Assembly: GCA_903832735.1 (NCBI GenBank)
Contig: CAILCO010000022.1
Location: 1-57,047, forward strand
Direction: 5' to 3'
DNA: 57,047 nt
Source of the DNA: an uncultured Sterolibacterium sp.
Lineage (GTDB): Bacteria; Pseudomonadota; Gammaproteobacteria; Burkholderiales; Rhodocyclaceae
In this document: positions 1-8,883 of the stretch, piece by piece
Layout: every line of letters begins with the position of its first letter
Numbering within the stretch: the stretch's first letter is position 1
Made by a program: the position numbers and the translations under genes
Notes under the pieces: model-generated
What the model saw: only the letters and a program-made list of their open reading frames with translations
Database searches by the model: none
Told to the model about the DNA's origin: nothing

Positions 1-136
1 AATGTCCCGATGAGCCTTGCCAATTCTCTCGTCCTCATTTTGCATCTCCTGGCTCCAGCGCCCGTGCGCTATGTAGCCAGTATCCACTTCCACAGGCTCG
101 CTAGATGAGCCAGCCACGTTATTCGCTAAATGAGCC
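1..136 (-). mobile_element. Insertion sequence end, transposase 5' side (partial)
   Basis: The 16-base sequence at 121-136 occurs once more, reverse-complemented, at 56910-56925 near the other end of the window, which marks it as the terminal inverted repeat of an insertion sequence. A second, imperfect copy (13 of 15 bases) lies inside it at 97-111, as expected for a subterminal transposase binding site. On the minus strand a purine-rich AGGAG stands 7 bases before an ATG at 38-36, whose frame stays open to the window edge. This is probably the start of the transposase, which would extend out of the window. The family was not identified; the residues visible are too few. Confidence 0.6.
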
Positions 137-871
137 TTTATCAATCGCCCGACGCAATACAATCCCTACCGTCATTTGGCATTGCAGTTCTTGAGTCTGG
201 TTTCGGCGCTGGAATCAAAGTCTTCCCCCTTGGGTAAGGAGTCTCCACTATTGATGCCTGTTGGTCCGCCGCACCTGGTATTTGCCGATGGGGAATTGGC
301 TGAGGTTGCGGAGCGCCTACACGCCGATTTTCCAGCGATTGTAGGCAGGCGACTGGTATTGGTATATCCGAGTGGCGGCATTCTGCCTATTCGCGCCTGG
401 CCATTCGATTCATACGCCACGCTCTGTACCAGGCTGCTGAATGCGGGCTATGCCGTAGGCGTGATCGGCCTGAATGCTGATCGTCCGATTGGCCAGGCTC
501 TGGTCACAAATTGCGCGAGTAAATATTGTATCGACCTGACTGGTTATACGAGATCAGTGCGTGAGCTCTTGGCACTGTTTCACCGCTCCGCATTGCTGAT
601 AACCAACGACGGCGGTCCAGGTCAGTTTGCCGCGCTAACGCCGATACCTTCGATCGTCTTGTTCGGACCCGAGACGCCACACCTATATCGTTCCCTGTCG
701 GCTAATGCCTACCAATTCTATTTGCCATTGGCTTGTTCGCCTTGCCTGACTGCATACAATCACCGTGTTTCGCCTTGCGATGGCGATAATCAATGCTTGA
801 AGCAGATCTTACCCGAACAGGTCCTGGCAAAAGCCCAGGAAATGCTCAGCCGGTCATCCCAACCAGTATGA
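137..871 (+). pseudogene. GT9 heptosyltransferase-type gene, 5' end removed by IS
   Basis: This is the C-terminal two thirds of a glycosyltransferase family 9 protein (ADP-heptose:LPS heptosyltransferase type), which transfers sugars during LPS core synthesis at the inner face of the cytoplasmic membrane. Family signatures are the YPSGG segment after the interdomain region, the strand reading LLITNDGGPGQFAAL (the nucleotide-sugar site, usually NDTGPMHLAAA) and the following IVLFGPETP. A TTG at 176 could be read as a start, but the same frame is open and coding-like back to 137 (residues FINRPTQYNPYRHLALQFL). It meets a stop inside the IS terminal repeat at 131-133. GT9 proteins are about 350 residues, so roughly 100 N-terminal residues are missing. 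The gene overlaps gtrA by 4 bases. Confidence 0.75.
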
Positions 872-1350
872 ACCTGATTGAGCGCATGCATGGGCAAGAC
901 TGGGTGAGATGGTTACTTCAGCAACGTTTCTTGAAGTTTGGGACCGTCGGCGCGTCTGGAATGTTCGTCAATCTCGGGATCTTCTATCTTGCTCAGGAAT
1001 ATCTATTCAGTTTCATCGAGTCTCCCCATCTCAGGCTTAATATTGCATTAGCCATGGCAATATTATGCGCGACGGTGAACAATTATTATTGGAACCGGTT
1101 GTGGACCTGGCGAGACCGCAGGCAAAATCATCAGCATCGTACTTGGCTGCTCCAATTCTGTCAGTATGCGATGGCTTGCTGGATCGGTATTGCGCTACAG
1201 GTGGCGTTCACCAATCTGCTGGTGTCCTATTTCCACTATCTCATCGCCAACATGATTGCTATCGTTATGGCGAGCCTGTTCAATTTTCTGTTGAATGATC
1301 TCTGGACATTCCGCCATCACAAGATACCCGCCACAAAGGCGGGTGACTGA
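868..1350 (+). CDS. GtrA family membrane protein
   Basis: This 160-residue protein has four predicted membrane helices and the GtrA-family opening (RFLKFGTVGASGMFVNLGIF), a middle motif with NNYYWNRLWTWRD and the closing NFLLNDLWTFRHH. GtrA-type proteins are thought to flip or position polyprenyl-linked sugars used by membrane glycosyltransferases. The ATG at 868 overlaps the stop of the truncated GT9 gene (ATGA), which favours it over the upstream ATG at 793 that would lie wholly inside GT9. The GT-C glycosyltransferase follows 68 bases downstream, so the pair probably decorates a surface polysaccharide. Confidence 0.85.
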   Translation: MNLIERMHGQDWVRWLLQQRFLKFGTVGASGMFVNLGIFYLAQEYLFSFIESPHLRLNIALAMAILCATVNNYYWNRLWTWRDRRQNHQHRTWLLQFCQYAMACWIGIALQVAFTNLLVSYFHYLIANMIAIVMASLFNFLLNDLWTFRHHKIPATKAGD

Positions 1351-1418
1351 CTTGGCGCCTGATAATTCCAGGTTCTTATGCTGTTCTGTGGGCTTGCGGC
1401 ATTTCTCGGCACAAGGAT

Positions 1419-2978
1419 GTGGTTTCATTCTCTGATACTGAAGTCATGAACTTTAAATGTGGTACCAATGATCCGCTCAAGCGTATTTCGTGGATATTCC
1501 TTTTCACGGCATTCCTGGGATTGGTCATCCGGATAATCTATATTGGAACTCCGTCGAACAACGGGGATGGCATGGATGAAATGCACTATGCCCTGATTGC
1601 CCGTAGCTTGATGTCTGGGGAACTGCCCTACCACGGGGTCTTCGATCACAAGCCGATTGCGTTGTATTACATTTTTGCAGTGTTCTTCCAATTGTTCGGC
1701 TACACCCTCACGGTCGTCCGCATGATGCCATTCGCTTCTATCGTGCTGGCGAGTTGGCTTCTTTATCAAATAGCAAAAAAGCAGTTTCCCCCACATCAGC
1801 ATTTTGTCGCGCTCAGTGTCATCCTGCTTATGACCATTTGCGGCAGTTTGGGCACAAGGGGCGTCACTAGCAACACCGAAATCCTGCAAATGCCGATATT
1901 CGCCGGTTGGTGGCTGGTGGCATTGAGTCGTCCCGATTCGCGTTGGCTGCGACCGTTGCTGCTGGGCGCACTGACGGGCCTGGCTACGCAAATCAATTAT
2001 CTCGGCGGTTTTGTTCTGGCGCTATCGACTGCGCTGATGCTTGCCTGGCCTCTGTTTGTCAATGCCTCACGCAAGGCGCTGGCCACATTTGCCACTGGTA
2101 GCACTCTGGCATTTTGCGCATTTATTGCGGTTGTGATGATTTTGCTGGCACCACTAATTGTGGCAAGCGACTTGTCACAATACCTCGAACTTCAAAGCGC
2201 ATACTTGGCTTCTTATCGTAGTGTGAGAAACCTGGACCAGATCACCCTGTTACGGGCGGCATTTGCTTTGTCAGTTTCCGTGGGGTTATTCGTTGCGCTA
2301 CTCGCTTGCATGGGTTGGGACGATAGATCATTACGTGGGGTGACGCCGGAGAAGGTAAAGCTATTGTCCCAATTGGCTGCCGTGTATGCCATAACCTTGA
2401 TTGTCATTGCTCTGCCGCCGTCACTCTTCCCGCAATACTTCAATTTGCTGATTGTTCCTGCCACGCTGATTCTGCTGACATTGCTGGTCAGCGCTGGGCC
2501 CCGGGCTCTTCGCAGATTTGCCATTCCGGCGGTAATTCTCATAACTGTACTGCTGGCCAAAGGTGCGTCCGATGCCTATCTGAAGGATTGGTATGGCAAC
2601 TTCAGGCGACCGCACGAAATTGCCCGGTTGACCGGAGAGATTCGCAGCCATGCGAAACCGGGCGAAAGGGTACTGCTGTTGGATCTACCTCTCAGCTACT
2701 ATTTTTTGGCCGATGTAAAACCGGCGACCCGTTTTGTATTGCATATTTTCTGGGATGGCTTTCTCTCAAAAATCGGCAGTAGCCCGTCACAGGAAATCAT
2801 CAAGGCGCTGGCATCAAAACCGGTTTTCGTGATGGCGTGTTTTGACCTTGTGGCATCCAAGTATCGCCCGCTGGTAGAAAAAGAACTTGCAGAAGATTAC
2901 CGTGGCTACGCGCTTCCTGGCTATGAGGAATGCCACGATTTGAAGGCATACTACCTCCTCAAGCGCGGTGGGGCATAG
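1419..2978 (+). CDS. GT39-like (ArnT/PMT type) membrane glycosyltransferase
   Basis: This protein of about 510 residues has roughly ten or more hydrophobic helices. The first periplasmic loop contains NGDGMDEMHYALIARSL followed by a DHKPIALYY segment, the layout of GT-C enzymes of the dolichyl-phosphate-mannose or ArnT type in which an acidic DE pair is catalytic. It would move a sugar from a polyprenyl phosphate donor to a lipid or protein acceptor on the periplasmic side. The start is uncertain: GTG at 1419 has a purine-rich AAGGA only 1 base away, and ATG at 1446 is an in-frame alternative. The acceptor is unknown. GtrA just upstream fits a donor-translocating partner. Confidence 0.75.
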   Translation: MVSFSDTEVMNFKCGTNDPLKRISWIFLFTAFLGLVIRIIYIGTPSNNGDGMDEMHYALIARSLMSGELPYHGVFDHKPIALYYIFAVFFQLFGYTLTVVRMMPFASIVLASWLLYQIAKKQFPPHQHFVALSVILLMTICGSLGTRGVTSNTEILQMPIFAGWWLVALSRPDSRWLRPLLLGALTGLATQINYLGGFVLALSTALMLAWPLFVNASRKALATFATGSTLAFCAFIAVVMILLAPLIVASDLSQYLELQSAYLASYRSVRNLDQITLLRAAFALSVSVGLFVALLACMGWDDRSLRGVTPEKVKLLSQLAAVYAITLIVIALPPSLFPQYFNLLIVPATLILLTLLVSAGPRALRRFAIPAVILITVLLAKGASDAYLKDWYGNFRRPHEIARLTGEIRSHAKPGERVLLLDLPLSYYFLADVKPATRFVLHIFWDGFLSKIGSSPSQEIIKALASKPVFVMACFDLVASKYRPLVEKELAEDYRGYALPGYEECHDLKAYYLLKRGGA

Positions 2979-3057
2979 CCGAATCGTAGTTTTTTGAAGG
3001 CAATATCGTCAGGGTGGTCTAACAGTCGGCGGCGAGCAGGTCTAGAAGGCAAGAACC

Positions 3058-4077
3058 ATGGCTATGAAATGGAAACAATGGTGCGCAAAGCTCGGGATGC
3101 AGAAGGCGATTGTTAGCGCCTCGAAGCATGAGTTTGTCGAGATGATTGATAATCATTTTGCGCGAGGCCAAATGGAGGTTGGTGATTCCCGGATCAATCT
3201 GAACCTTCGCCGCTCGGCACAATTCCTCAGTATTCGCCACTACAGATTAGTGCCGGGTTTCTTTGTTTCTCTACTTGCCGTAGCGCTGTCATTCTCTTTG
3301 ACGGTACGGGCGGATACTCCGCCGACCGGGCGTTGGGAACCGATTATCGAGATATGGGATGAATTCAACGGCGCGCAGGTCGACCTGAAGAAATGGGTAA
3401 ATGAGCCGAACAAGTACATTCCCAATTCAGGCATGAAGCCCTATAACGCCCAGTTGGAAAAGGGCGAATTGAATATCTATACGCGCATGGAGAAAATTTC
3501 CGGCACGCCTACCGGTCAAACCATCACCTCAGGTGAAATCAGCAGCAAGACCATGGTCAAGTTCGGCTATTTCGAGGTGCGCGCGAAAGTTCAGAAGTCC
3601 AAGGTCAATTGCGCTTTCTGGCTGTATCGATGGACTGAAACCGCTACCTTTGAAATTGATATTTTCGAAATTGCGGGAGCGACAGTGGGGAGTGAAACAA
3701 GCCTAAACTCCAATGCGCATGTCTATTACGGCCCGCCCGAGAAGGAAAACGACCAGAACAGGGTTTCGGATCCGCAAGTCTGGAAGGCATCGGCTCCATT
3801 ATCGAATGACTACCATGTGTATGGTTTCGAGTGGGACGAGAAGGAACTCAAGTGGTATCTCGACGGAAAGTTGGTGCGCACCAAGGCCAATACCGATTGG
3901 CAAATACCAATGACGATCATTATCGGCGCGGGGGTCATGCCCAACTGGCGGGGTGTACCTGAAGCGCGAGAATTGCCGGCTTCTTTCAAGGTCGATTACT
4001 TTCGGGCATGGCGCAAGATTCCCGGCAAATCCAGCGCCGATACCAACCAGGCATTGAGGGTTGATGTAAAAGGCTAA
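3058..4077 (+). CDS. Glycoside hydrolase family 16 protein (secreted or anchored)
   Basis: The catalytic signature of GH16 is visible as EIDIFE, with nucleophile E199, assisting D201 and acid/base E204 when numbered from the ATG at 3058. It is preceded by GYFEVRAKVQKS and followed by a YHVYGFEWDEKELKWYLDGK segment typical of the beta-jelly-roll. Such enzymes cleave beta-1,3/1,4-glucans, galactans or related polysaccharides. A hydrophobic segment at residues 64-82 ending near VRAD looks like a signal peptide or anchor, but about 60 residues precede it. An in-frame ATG at 3172 with GAGG 4 bases upstream gives a more normal signal peptide. It sits downstream of the surface glycosyltransferase genes and may trim or release that polymer. 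The substrate cannot be told. Confidence 0.8.
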   Translation: MAMKWKQWCAKLGMQKAIVSASKHEFVEMIDNHFARGQMEVGDSRINLNLRRSAQFLSIRHYRLVPGFFVSLLAVALSFSLTVRADTPPTGRWEPIIEIWDEFNGAQVDLKKWVNEPNKYIPNSGMKPYNAQLEKGELNIYTRMEKISGTPTGQTITSGEISSKTMVKFGYFEVRAKVQKSKVNCAFWLYRWTETATFEIDIFEIAGATVGSETSLNSNAHVYYGPPEKENDQNRVSDPQVWKASAPLSNDYHVYGFEWDEKELKWYLDGKLVRTKANTDWQIPMTIIIGAGVMPNWRGVPEARELPASFKVDYFRAWRKIPGKSSADTNQALRVDVKG

Positions 4078-4088
4078 AAGCCCCGAAC

Positions 4089-5789
4089 TTAGTGATCGTT
4101 ATCGATCTCGATCTTGCTGACGGTCATGGTCGATCCGCTCGGTGTCGTGATCAGCGTGCCATAAACCTGCGCCTGCACACCATTGCTCAGGGTGCCTCCG
4201 CTGATCGTGGTCGAGCCGCTGTAATTCACCGTGATGCCGTTCAGGCTGAAAGTGTTGCCGGTCAGGTTGCTGACGATGCCCTGAACTTCCTTGGTCCCGT
4301 TTGAACCGTTGTCGTTTTCGGCTTGCTGGGTGCCGAGCAAGAAGGTTACGGTATTGGCCAGCCATACGCCGTTGGCCTGGAGCACGCCATGAACCGAAAC
4401 GTGCACGGTGTTGGCGAGATCCGTGCATGGATTGGTGGTGCAGCCGATAAAGAACGGCGATGCCGTCAGGATCGCCTGGATAGTGGTGCCTGGAGAACCG
4501 CTGTTGTCCAGGGTGATCGTGAATGCCTGCGTCGGTGAGAGATAGCCGCTGACGACGCCGGAGAGATCGCCGTCGCTGTCGGTCGCGGCGGTCTGGAAGG
4601 CAACGGTGGCGGCATTGACGATATTGTTCGAGACGGAGCCGAAGATCTCGACGTAAACATTGTTCTGCAGATTGGCCGAGGTGCCGCCAGAGAAGCTTGC
4701 CGCGGTGGCGTTGACCAGGGTGCCGCGGACCTGGAAGTTGGCTACGCTGACGAAATTGGTGATGTTGCCGTGCAGTTCCGACAGTACCTGGCTGCTGCCG
4801 TACTGGGACACGCTGGTCGCGACCAGTTTGCCGGCGACGGGATCGTAGTTGCCGTTGACCGTCACATTGACCCCGTTTGCCAGGGCCAGGGAGGTCGGCG
4901 TAAGTGTCGCGGAGGCGGCAGTGACCGTCACGCCCGCCACGGTGAAGCTGGCATTGCTCGTGTAGTTGCTGATCGCCCCGCTCAGGCGCAGGGTGCTGGC
5001 GCCGGTGCTTAGCTTTCTGATGATGATGGTGGAGGTGGTCAGTGTACTACCGGACAGCGGCGTGGCGGAGAATACCGACACCCGCTCGCCATTGGCCAGG
5101 CTCTGTCCGGACGGCGTGATGGTCGTGCTGCCGCTGTAGTTCACTGTCAGCCCGTTCAGGGTGAATGTCTGCGCCACCGTGTTCAGATTGCTCAGCGTGC
5201 CGGTGACGCGCACGGCACAGCCCCCGGTGCAGATGCTCGGTTTGAGGTCGATGCGCGAGGCGGCGACATAGGCGCCGTTGCTGTCGGTCATGGGCAGACC
5301 ATGGACCTCGACCCGGTCGCCGATGCTGATATTCGAGAATTGCGTGTAGCCGCCATAGACGGTGATCGGCAGCGCGCCATTGCTGGCATTGGCCACCACT
5401 CTTGTCCCCGGCGTTCCGGCGACGGTGATGGTATTGGTCGACGCGGAAATCGAGGTGACCAGACCGACCACCTCGGGGTAGATATGCACCGCGGTGGCAT
5501 TGCCATTGGTATCCGTGGCCACTTCGGCCTGCTGCCCGATCTTGGCCAGGGTTGGGGAGATGAGCACTGCGGCACTCGTGTCGCCGGTGATATCGTAGAT
5601 CGCCTTCGTGTCCAGATAACGGGTGCCGTCGATGATGACGCTGCCGAAGCCGGTAACGGTGCCGGCAGTGATCCCCGTACCCCCGGAACCGACCCCGGAG
5701 AGCAGTCCGCCGCTGCCACCGCCGCCGCAGGCGGCCAGTCCGGCGATGATCAGCACGGCCAGGACTCGCTTGAAAATGTTCGCAGTCAT
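4089..5789 (-). CDS. DUF5666 repeat lipoprotein
   Basis: This 566-residue protein opens with a lipoprotein signal (VLAVLIIAGLAAC, lipobox LAAC) and a glycine-rich linker, then contains about seven repeats of roughly 70 residues. Each repeat has the DUF5666 pattern: G-V-S-spacer-F-LNG-V-hydrophobic, then GxxVxVxG. They are rich in Thr, Ser and Asn and predicted to be beta-strand. No catalytic residues are evident, so an envelope-attached beta-repeat protein of unknown role is the best description. The start ATG at 5789 overlaps the stop of the upstream DUF6502 gene (ATGA), so a longer reading starting at 5954 is not needed. It converges with the GH16 gene, with 11 bases between stops and no strong terminator. 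Confidence 0.8.
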   Translation of the reverse strand: MTANIFKRVLAVLIIAGLAACGGGGSGGLLSGVGSGGTGITAGTVTGFGSVIIDGTRYLDTKAIYDITGDTSAAVLISPTLAKIGQQAEVATDTNGNATAVHIYPEVVGLVTSISASTNTITVAGTPGTRVVANASNGALPITVYGGYTQFSNISIGDRVEVHGLPMTDSNGAYVAASRIDLKPSICTGGCAVRVTGTLSNLNTVAQTFTLNGLTVNYSGSTTITPSGQSLANGERVSVFSATPLSGSTLTTSTIIIRKLSTGASTLRLSGAISNYTSNASFTVAGVTVTAASATLTPTSLALANGVNVTVNGNYDPVAGKLVATSVSQYGSSQVLSELHGNITNFVSVANFQVRGTLVNATAASFSGGTSANLQNNVYVEIFGSVSNNIVNAATVAFQTAATDSDGDLSGVVSGYLSPTQAFTITLDNSGSPGTTIQAILTASPFFIGCTTNPCTDLANTVHVSVHGVLQANGVWLANTVTFLLGTQQAENDNGSNGTKEVQGIVSNLTGNTFSLNGITVNYSGSTTISGGTLSNGVQAQVYGTLITTPSGSTMTVSKIEIDNDH

Positions 5790-6670
5790 GCGCCGTCCCC
5801 GGTTTCCGATGCTTCGTCCTGCCCTTTGGCAGCGGCGATCGGAGTTGAGTAGAAATAATGACCCAGCCGGAAGCGATGGGGCTCTCCGGTGTCCTTGTCC
5901 TGATCGCAAAGCTGGTTCGCGCGCCGGATCAGTTCCAGCGAGCATTCGGCCCACTGACTACGCGTGAGTATGGCCAGTTCGTCCACAGAGCTTTGACTCA
6001 GGCCGTCACCGAACACGGCCTGTTCCAGAAAGGGCTGGCTTCCGCCGAGCATATTCGACGAGGCCGCCGACATGTGATCGTGCAGGTTCGCGGCAAACAT
6101 GGACAGCATTTCGCCCAGATCGTCCTGCGGGATGAAGCTTTCCTTGATCAGGGCGATCCGTTCGCTCTTGCCCTCGCCCTCGAGGCGCAGCATACCCTGG
6201 CCTTCCATGGCCCTGAGTATGGATCCCGGATGGACATCCTGGGTGATCGACAAGGCCAGGCTTTCGAAGGAGGGCGCCGGCCCGTGCTTGACCAGCCGCC
6301 GGGGCTTGCCGTTCTTCTGCACATAGACCGGGTCGCTGATCCACTTGGCGAACAGCAACGACGCCACCGTGCCCGAATGCGCGATCAAATGGCCGCCGCC
6401 CTTGCCCAGTTCGCGCACGTCCTTGCGGTGCAGGCCCGAGAGCAGGCTGATGGCGGAGTCGTTGATCTTGACTTTCCGTTTTGCCAGTTCGAATTTTGCC
6501 GCCTGGGCGAATATCGGCTTGAGCGCCTTGATGAACTGGGGGTAGTTCACGCCTTCCAGCAGGCAATAGCGCACCAGCGGCAGCAGGCTGGCGACGCAAG
6601 CTTCGAGAACTTCATCGCTTTTGAGTTTGGACTGCATGTCGCCAGTAGCCGGATGCCGATGTTTGAGCAA
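5786..6670 (-). CDS. DUF6502 family protein
   Basis: This 294-residue soluble protein matches the DUF6502 family: an N-terminal region DEVLEACVASLLPLVRYCLLEGVNYPQFIKAL, then KRKVKINDSAISLLSGLHRKDVREL, which resembles a small winged-helix or helix-turn-helix segment. The C-terminal half is mostly helical. Its function is not established. It starts with a TTG at 6670 or, less likely, an ATG at 6637. The stop overlaps the start of the DUF5666 lipoprotein, so the two are cotranscribed, and this pairing suggests one regulates or otherwise serves the other. It is divergent from the TetR regulator 163 bases away. Confidence 0.75.
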   Translation of the reverse strand: MLKHRHPATGDMQSKLKSDEVLEACVASLLPLVRYCLLEGVNYPQFIKALKPIFAQAAKFELAKRKVKINDSAISLLSGLHRKDVRELGKGGGHLIAHSGTVASLLFAKWISDPVYVQKNGKPRRLVKHGPAPSFESLALSITQDVHPGSILRAMEGQGMLRLEGEGKSERIALIKESFIPQDDLGEMLSMFAANLHDHMSAASSNMLGGSQPFLEQAVFGDGLSQSSVDELAILTRSQWAECSLELIRRANQLCDQDKDTGEPHRFRLGHYFYSTPIAAAKGQDEASETGDGA

Positions 6671-6833
6671 ATGTAAATTATTCCCATTGTCCTGAAACGT
6701 CCCGGCGCTGTCAAGGAATATTCCCGCGGCGGCATCGCGGCCGTAGCCGAGTAATGCTGGCCTCGGGCTATAATCCGGAAATGATGATCAGGTTCAGAAA
6801 TCGGATCAAGTCCATTGCTGCGGAGGCTGGCCG

Positions 6834-7514
6834 TTGAAGCGCGCAGCCGCAAAGCTGGCCGTCCAACCCGGCTTGAGGGAACGGAACAAACTGGACAAGC
6901 TAGAGCGCATCAAGGTCGCTGCGGCGGAGCTGTTCGCCGAGAAGGGCTTCGATGCCGCGACCACGCGCGAGATCGCCAAGGCCGCCGGGGTCGGACTCGG
7001 CACCCTGTTTCTCTACGCCGAGGACAAGCGCGACATCGTCTTTCTGATTTTCAACGACGAACTCGACAGGATCACCGACGAGGCTTTCGCCTCAGCGGAT
7101 CCGGCGGCGCCACTCGACGTCCAGTTGTCCGCCGCATTCAGCGTTTTCTACCGCGCCTTCAGCAAGAACGTTCCGCTGGCGAGAATACTGCTCAAGGAAC
7201 TGGTCTTCTTTTCCCGGGGAACGCAGGCGCAGCGCTTCCATGAGGGCCGGACGCGCACCATCAACTGCATTACCAAACTGGTCGAGGACGCTCTCAAGAG
7301 CGGTAAGATCAGGGCCGACGAGAAGCCCGAATTCATCTCGCGGAGCATCTTCTACCTCTATGCCGGCGCGGTACGCTGGTGGATCGTCGCGGAGCGCCCC
7401 AGTCCCGCGCGCGGCATCGCCGATCTGAAGCGCGTCTTGGCGTTGCAGCTCAGAGGGCTGCAGGCTGCGGCTGAACCCGCAGCGAAGCCCAGGCACAAAG
7501 GCGCTCGAGGCTAA
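6834..7514 (+). CDS. TetR/AcrR family transcriptional regulator
   Basis: This 226-residue repressor-type protein has an N-terminal TetR helix-turn-helix at about residues 23-70 (KVAAAELFAEKGFDAATTREIAK followed by AAGVGLGTLFLYAEDKRDI) and a helical ligand-binding C-terminal domain. The start is a TTG at 6834, supported by a strong GGAGG 7 bases upstream. Its ligand is unknown. It is transcribed away from the DUF6502-DUF5666 pair, so a shared intergenic operator between 6671 and 6833 is plausible. Its last 4 bases overlap the 3' end of the convergent hemW gene. Confidence 0.85.
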   Translation: MKRAAAKLAVQPGLRERNKLDKLERIKVAAAELFAEKGFDAATTREIAKAAGVGLGTLFLYAEDKRDIVFLIFNDELDRITDEAFASADPAAPLDVQLSAAFSVFYRAFSKNVPLARILLKELVFFSRGTQAQRFHEGRTRTINCITKLVEDALKSGKIRADEKPEFISRSIFYLYAGAVRWWIVAERPSPARGIADLKRVLALQLRGLQAAAEPAAKPRHKGARG

Positions 7515-8719
7515 AGGAACATCTGCAGCAGGTCGTTGAGGAAGCGCTGTCCCTGTTTCGTCGGCGCGATCCGGCCGGCATCCATCGTCAGCAGGCCACG
7601 GCTCTGCGCCTCTAGCAAGGTGCCGGAAATCGTCGCCAGCGGAAGCCCGGTGCGCTCTTCGAACAGCCTGCCGGGGAAGCCCTCGGTGAGGCGCAAGGCG
7701 TTCATCATGAATTCGAAGGGCAGTTCGCCGACCGAGACGGAGTGACGCTCCTGGAGGAAGTCGCCGCGCAGATAGTCACGCGGACCGCGGCGCCGCGACT
7801 CGCGAACGATGCCCTGGTGCGACGACAGCTTGCCGTGGGCGCCGGCGCCTATGCCGAGATAATCGCCGAAGTTCCAGTAATTGAGGTTGTGCTGAGCGCG
7901 CCGTCCGGGCAGGGCGAAGGCCGAGGTCTCGTAGTGTTGGTAGCCTGCGGCAGAGAGCGTTTCCTCGATCATCTCCTGCATGTCGGCGGAGAGTTCGTCG
8001 TCGGGCAGGGCGGGCGGCGCATGGTGGAAAGGGGTGTTCGGTTCCAGTGTCAGGTGGTAGGCGGAGAGGTGCTGCGGCGCAAAGGAGAGCGCGGCTTCGA
8101 GGTCGCGACGCGCCTGCTCCAGGGTCTGCCCGGGCAGCGCATACATCAGGTCGAGATTGACGTTGGCGAAATTCTCCAGCGCCAGTGCTATCGCCCGGCG
8201 AGCCTCATCGGCCGAGTGGATTCGGCCCAGGGCGGCGAGGTGCGCGTCGTTCAGGCTCTGGATGCCGAGCGAAACCCGGTTCACACCGGCGCTGCGAAAA
8301 CCCGCAAATTTTGCCGCCTCCACCGTGCCGGGATTGGCCTCCAGGGTGATCTCGGCCTCCGGTACCAGCGTCAAGCGTGCCCGGAGCGCCGCCAGCAGCG
8401 CATCGACTGCTTGCGCCGAAAGCAGGCTGGGCGTGCCGCCGCCGATGAACAGGCTGCTCACGCGCCGGCCCCAGACCTGGGGCAGCGCGCTCTCGAGGTC
8501 AGCGATCAGGGCGGCGAGATAGTCCTGTTCGGGGATGCTCCCGGATACTTCGTGAGAATTGAAATCGCAATAGGGGCACTTCCTGACGCACCAGGGGAAG
8601 TGCACATAGAGCGATAGCGGCGGGGGAACGATTAATCCAATACCGGTTTCAGGAACGGCAGCGAGCGCGGTAGCGGGAGCGAGCGAGATCGGGATGATGC
8701 GCGCCATCCTAACTTTCAT
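7511..8719 (-). CDS. hemW: Radical SAM heme chaperone HemW
   Basis: This is a 402-residue member of the HemN/HemW radical SAM family. The CVRKCPYC motif (CX3CX2C) binds the [4Fe-4S] cluster that cleaves S-adenosylmethionine. It is followed by FIGGGTPSLL and VNRVSLGIQSLND, the SAM and substrate-facing strands. The length and the YVHFPWC opening fit HemW, a heme-binding chaperone, rather than true coproporphyrinogen dehydrogenase HemN. Two nearby starts are possible, ATG 8719 and ATG 8707, neither with a well-spaced ribosome binding site. It lies downstream of rdgB and rph on the same strand, a common betaproteobacterial order. Given the cytochrome load of this genome, a heme-delivery role would fit. 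Confidence 0.88.
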   Translation of the reverse strand: MKVRMARIIPISLAPATALAAVPETGIGLIVPPPLSLYVHFPWCVRKCPYCDFNSHEVSGSIPEQDYLAALIADLESALPQVWGRRVSSLFIGGGTPSLLSAQAVDALLAALRARLTLVPEAEITLEANPGTVEAAKFAGFRSAGVNRVSLGIQSLNDAHLAALGRIHSADEARRAIALALENFANVNLDLMYALPGQTLEQARRDLEAALSFAPQHLSAYHLTLEPNTPFHHAPPALPDDELSADMQEMIEETLSAAGYQHYETSAFALPGRRAQHNLNYWNFGDYLGIGAGAHGKLSSHQGIVRESRRRGPRDYLRGDFLQERHSVSVGELPFEFMMNALRLTEGFPGRLFEERTGLPLATISGTLLEAQSRGLLTMDAGRIAPTKQGQRFLNDLLQMFL

Positions 8720-8883
8720 GGCTCCGATGAACCAACCCGCATGATGAAATTGCTGAGCTTCGTAATGCCTCCGGCAGCGCAAGGCCCACTTTGGGCCCAC
8801 CCCTCCCGTCCCCTCGCGGGGAGGCTACTGTCCGGTTCGCTGCGCTCGGAAATGACACTGCTCGCTTGGCAACGTATTCCACG
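8720..8883. other. Intergenic spacer hemW-rdgB
   Basis: No gene is apparent in these 164 bases. They contain a GC-rich short dyad, CCCTCGCGGGG, at about 8812-8822, flanked by pyrimidine-rich runs, which may interrupt transcription between rdgB and hemW. No clear promoter for hemW was identified. Confidence 0.4.

Noticed and set aside
1-136. IS21-family assignment based on multiple terminal repeats
   Set aside because: Subterminal repeats occur in several families, and neither the start of the first protein nor the C-terminal fragment at the other end resembles IstA or IstB.
4089-5789. Repeats in this region as a possible CRISPR or DNA satellite
   Set aside because: The repetition is at protein level (DUF5666 units), in frame and too diverged in DNA; no identical direct repeats with regular spacers.
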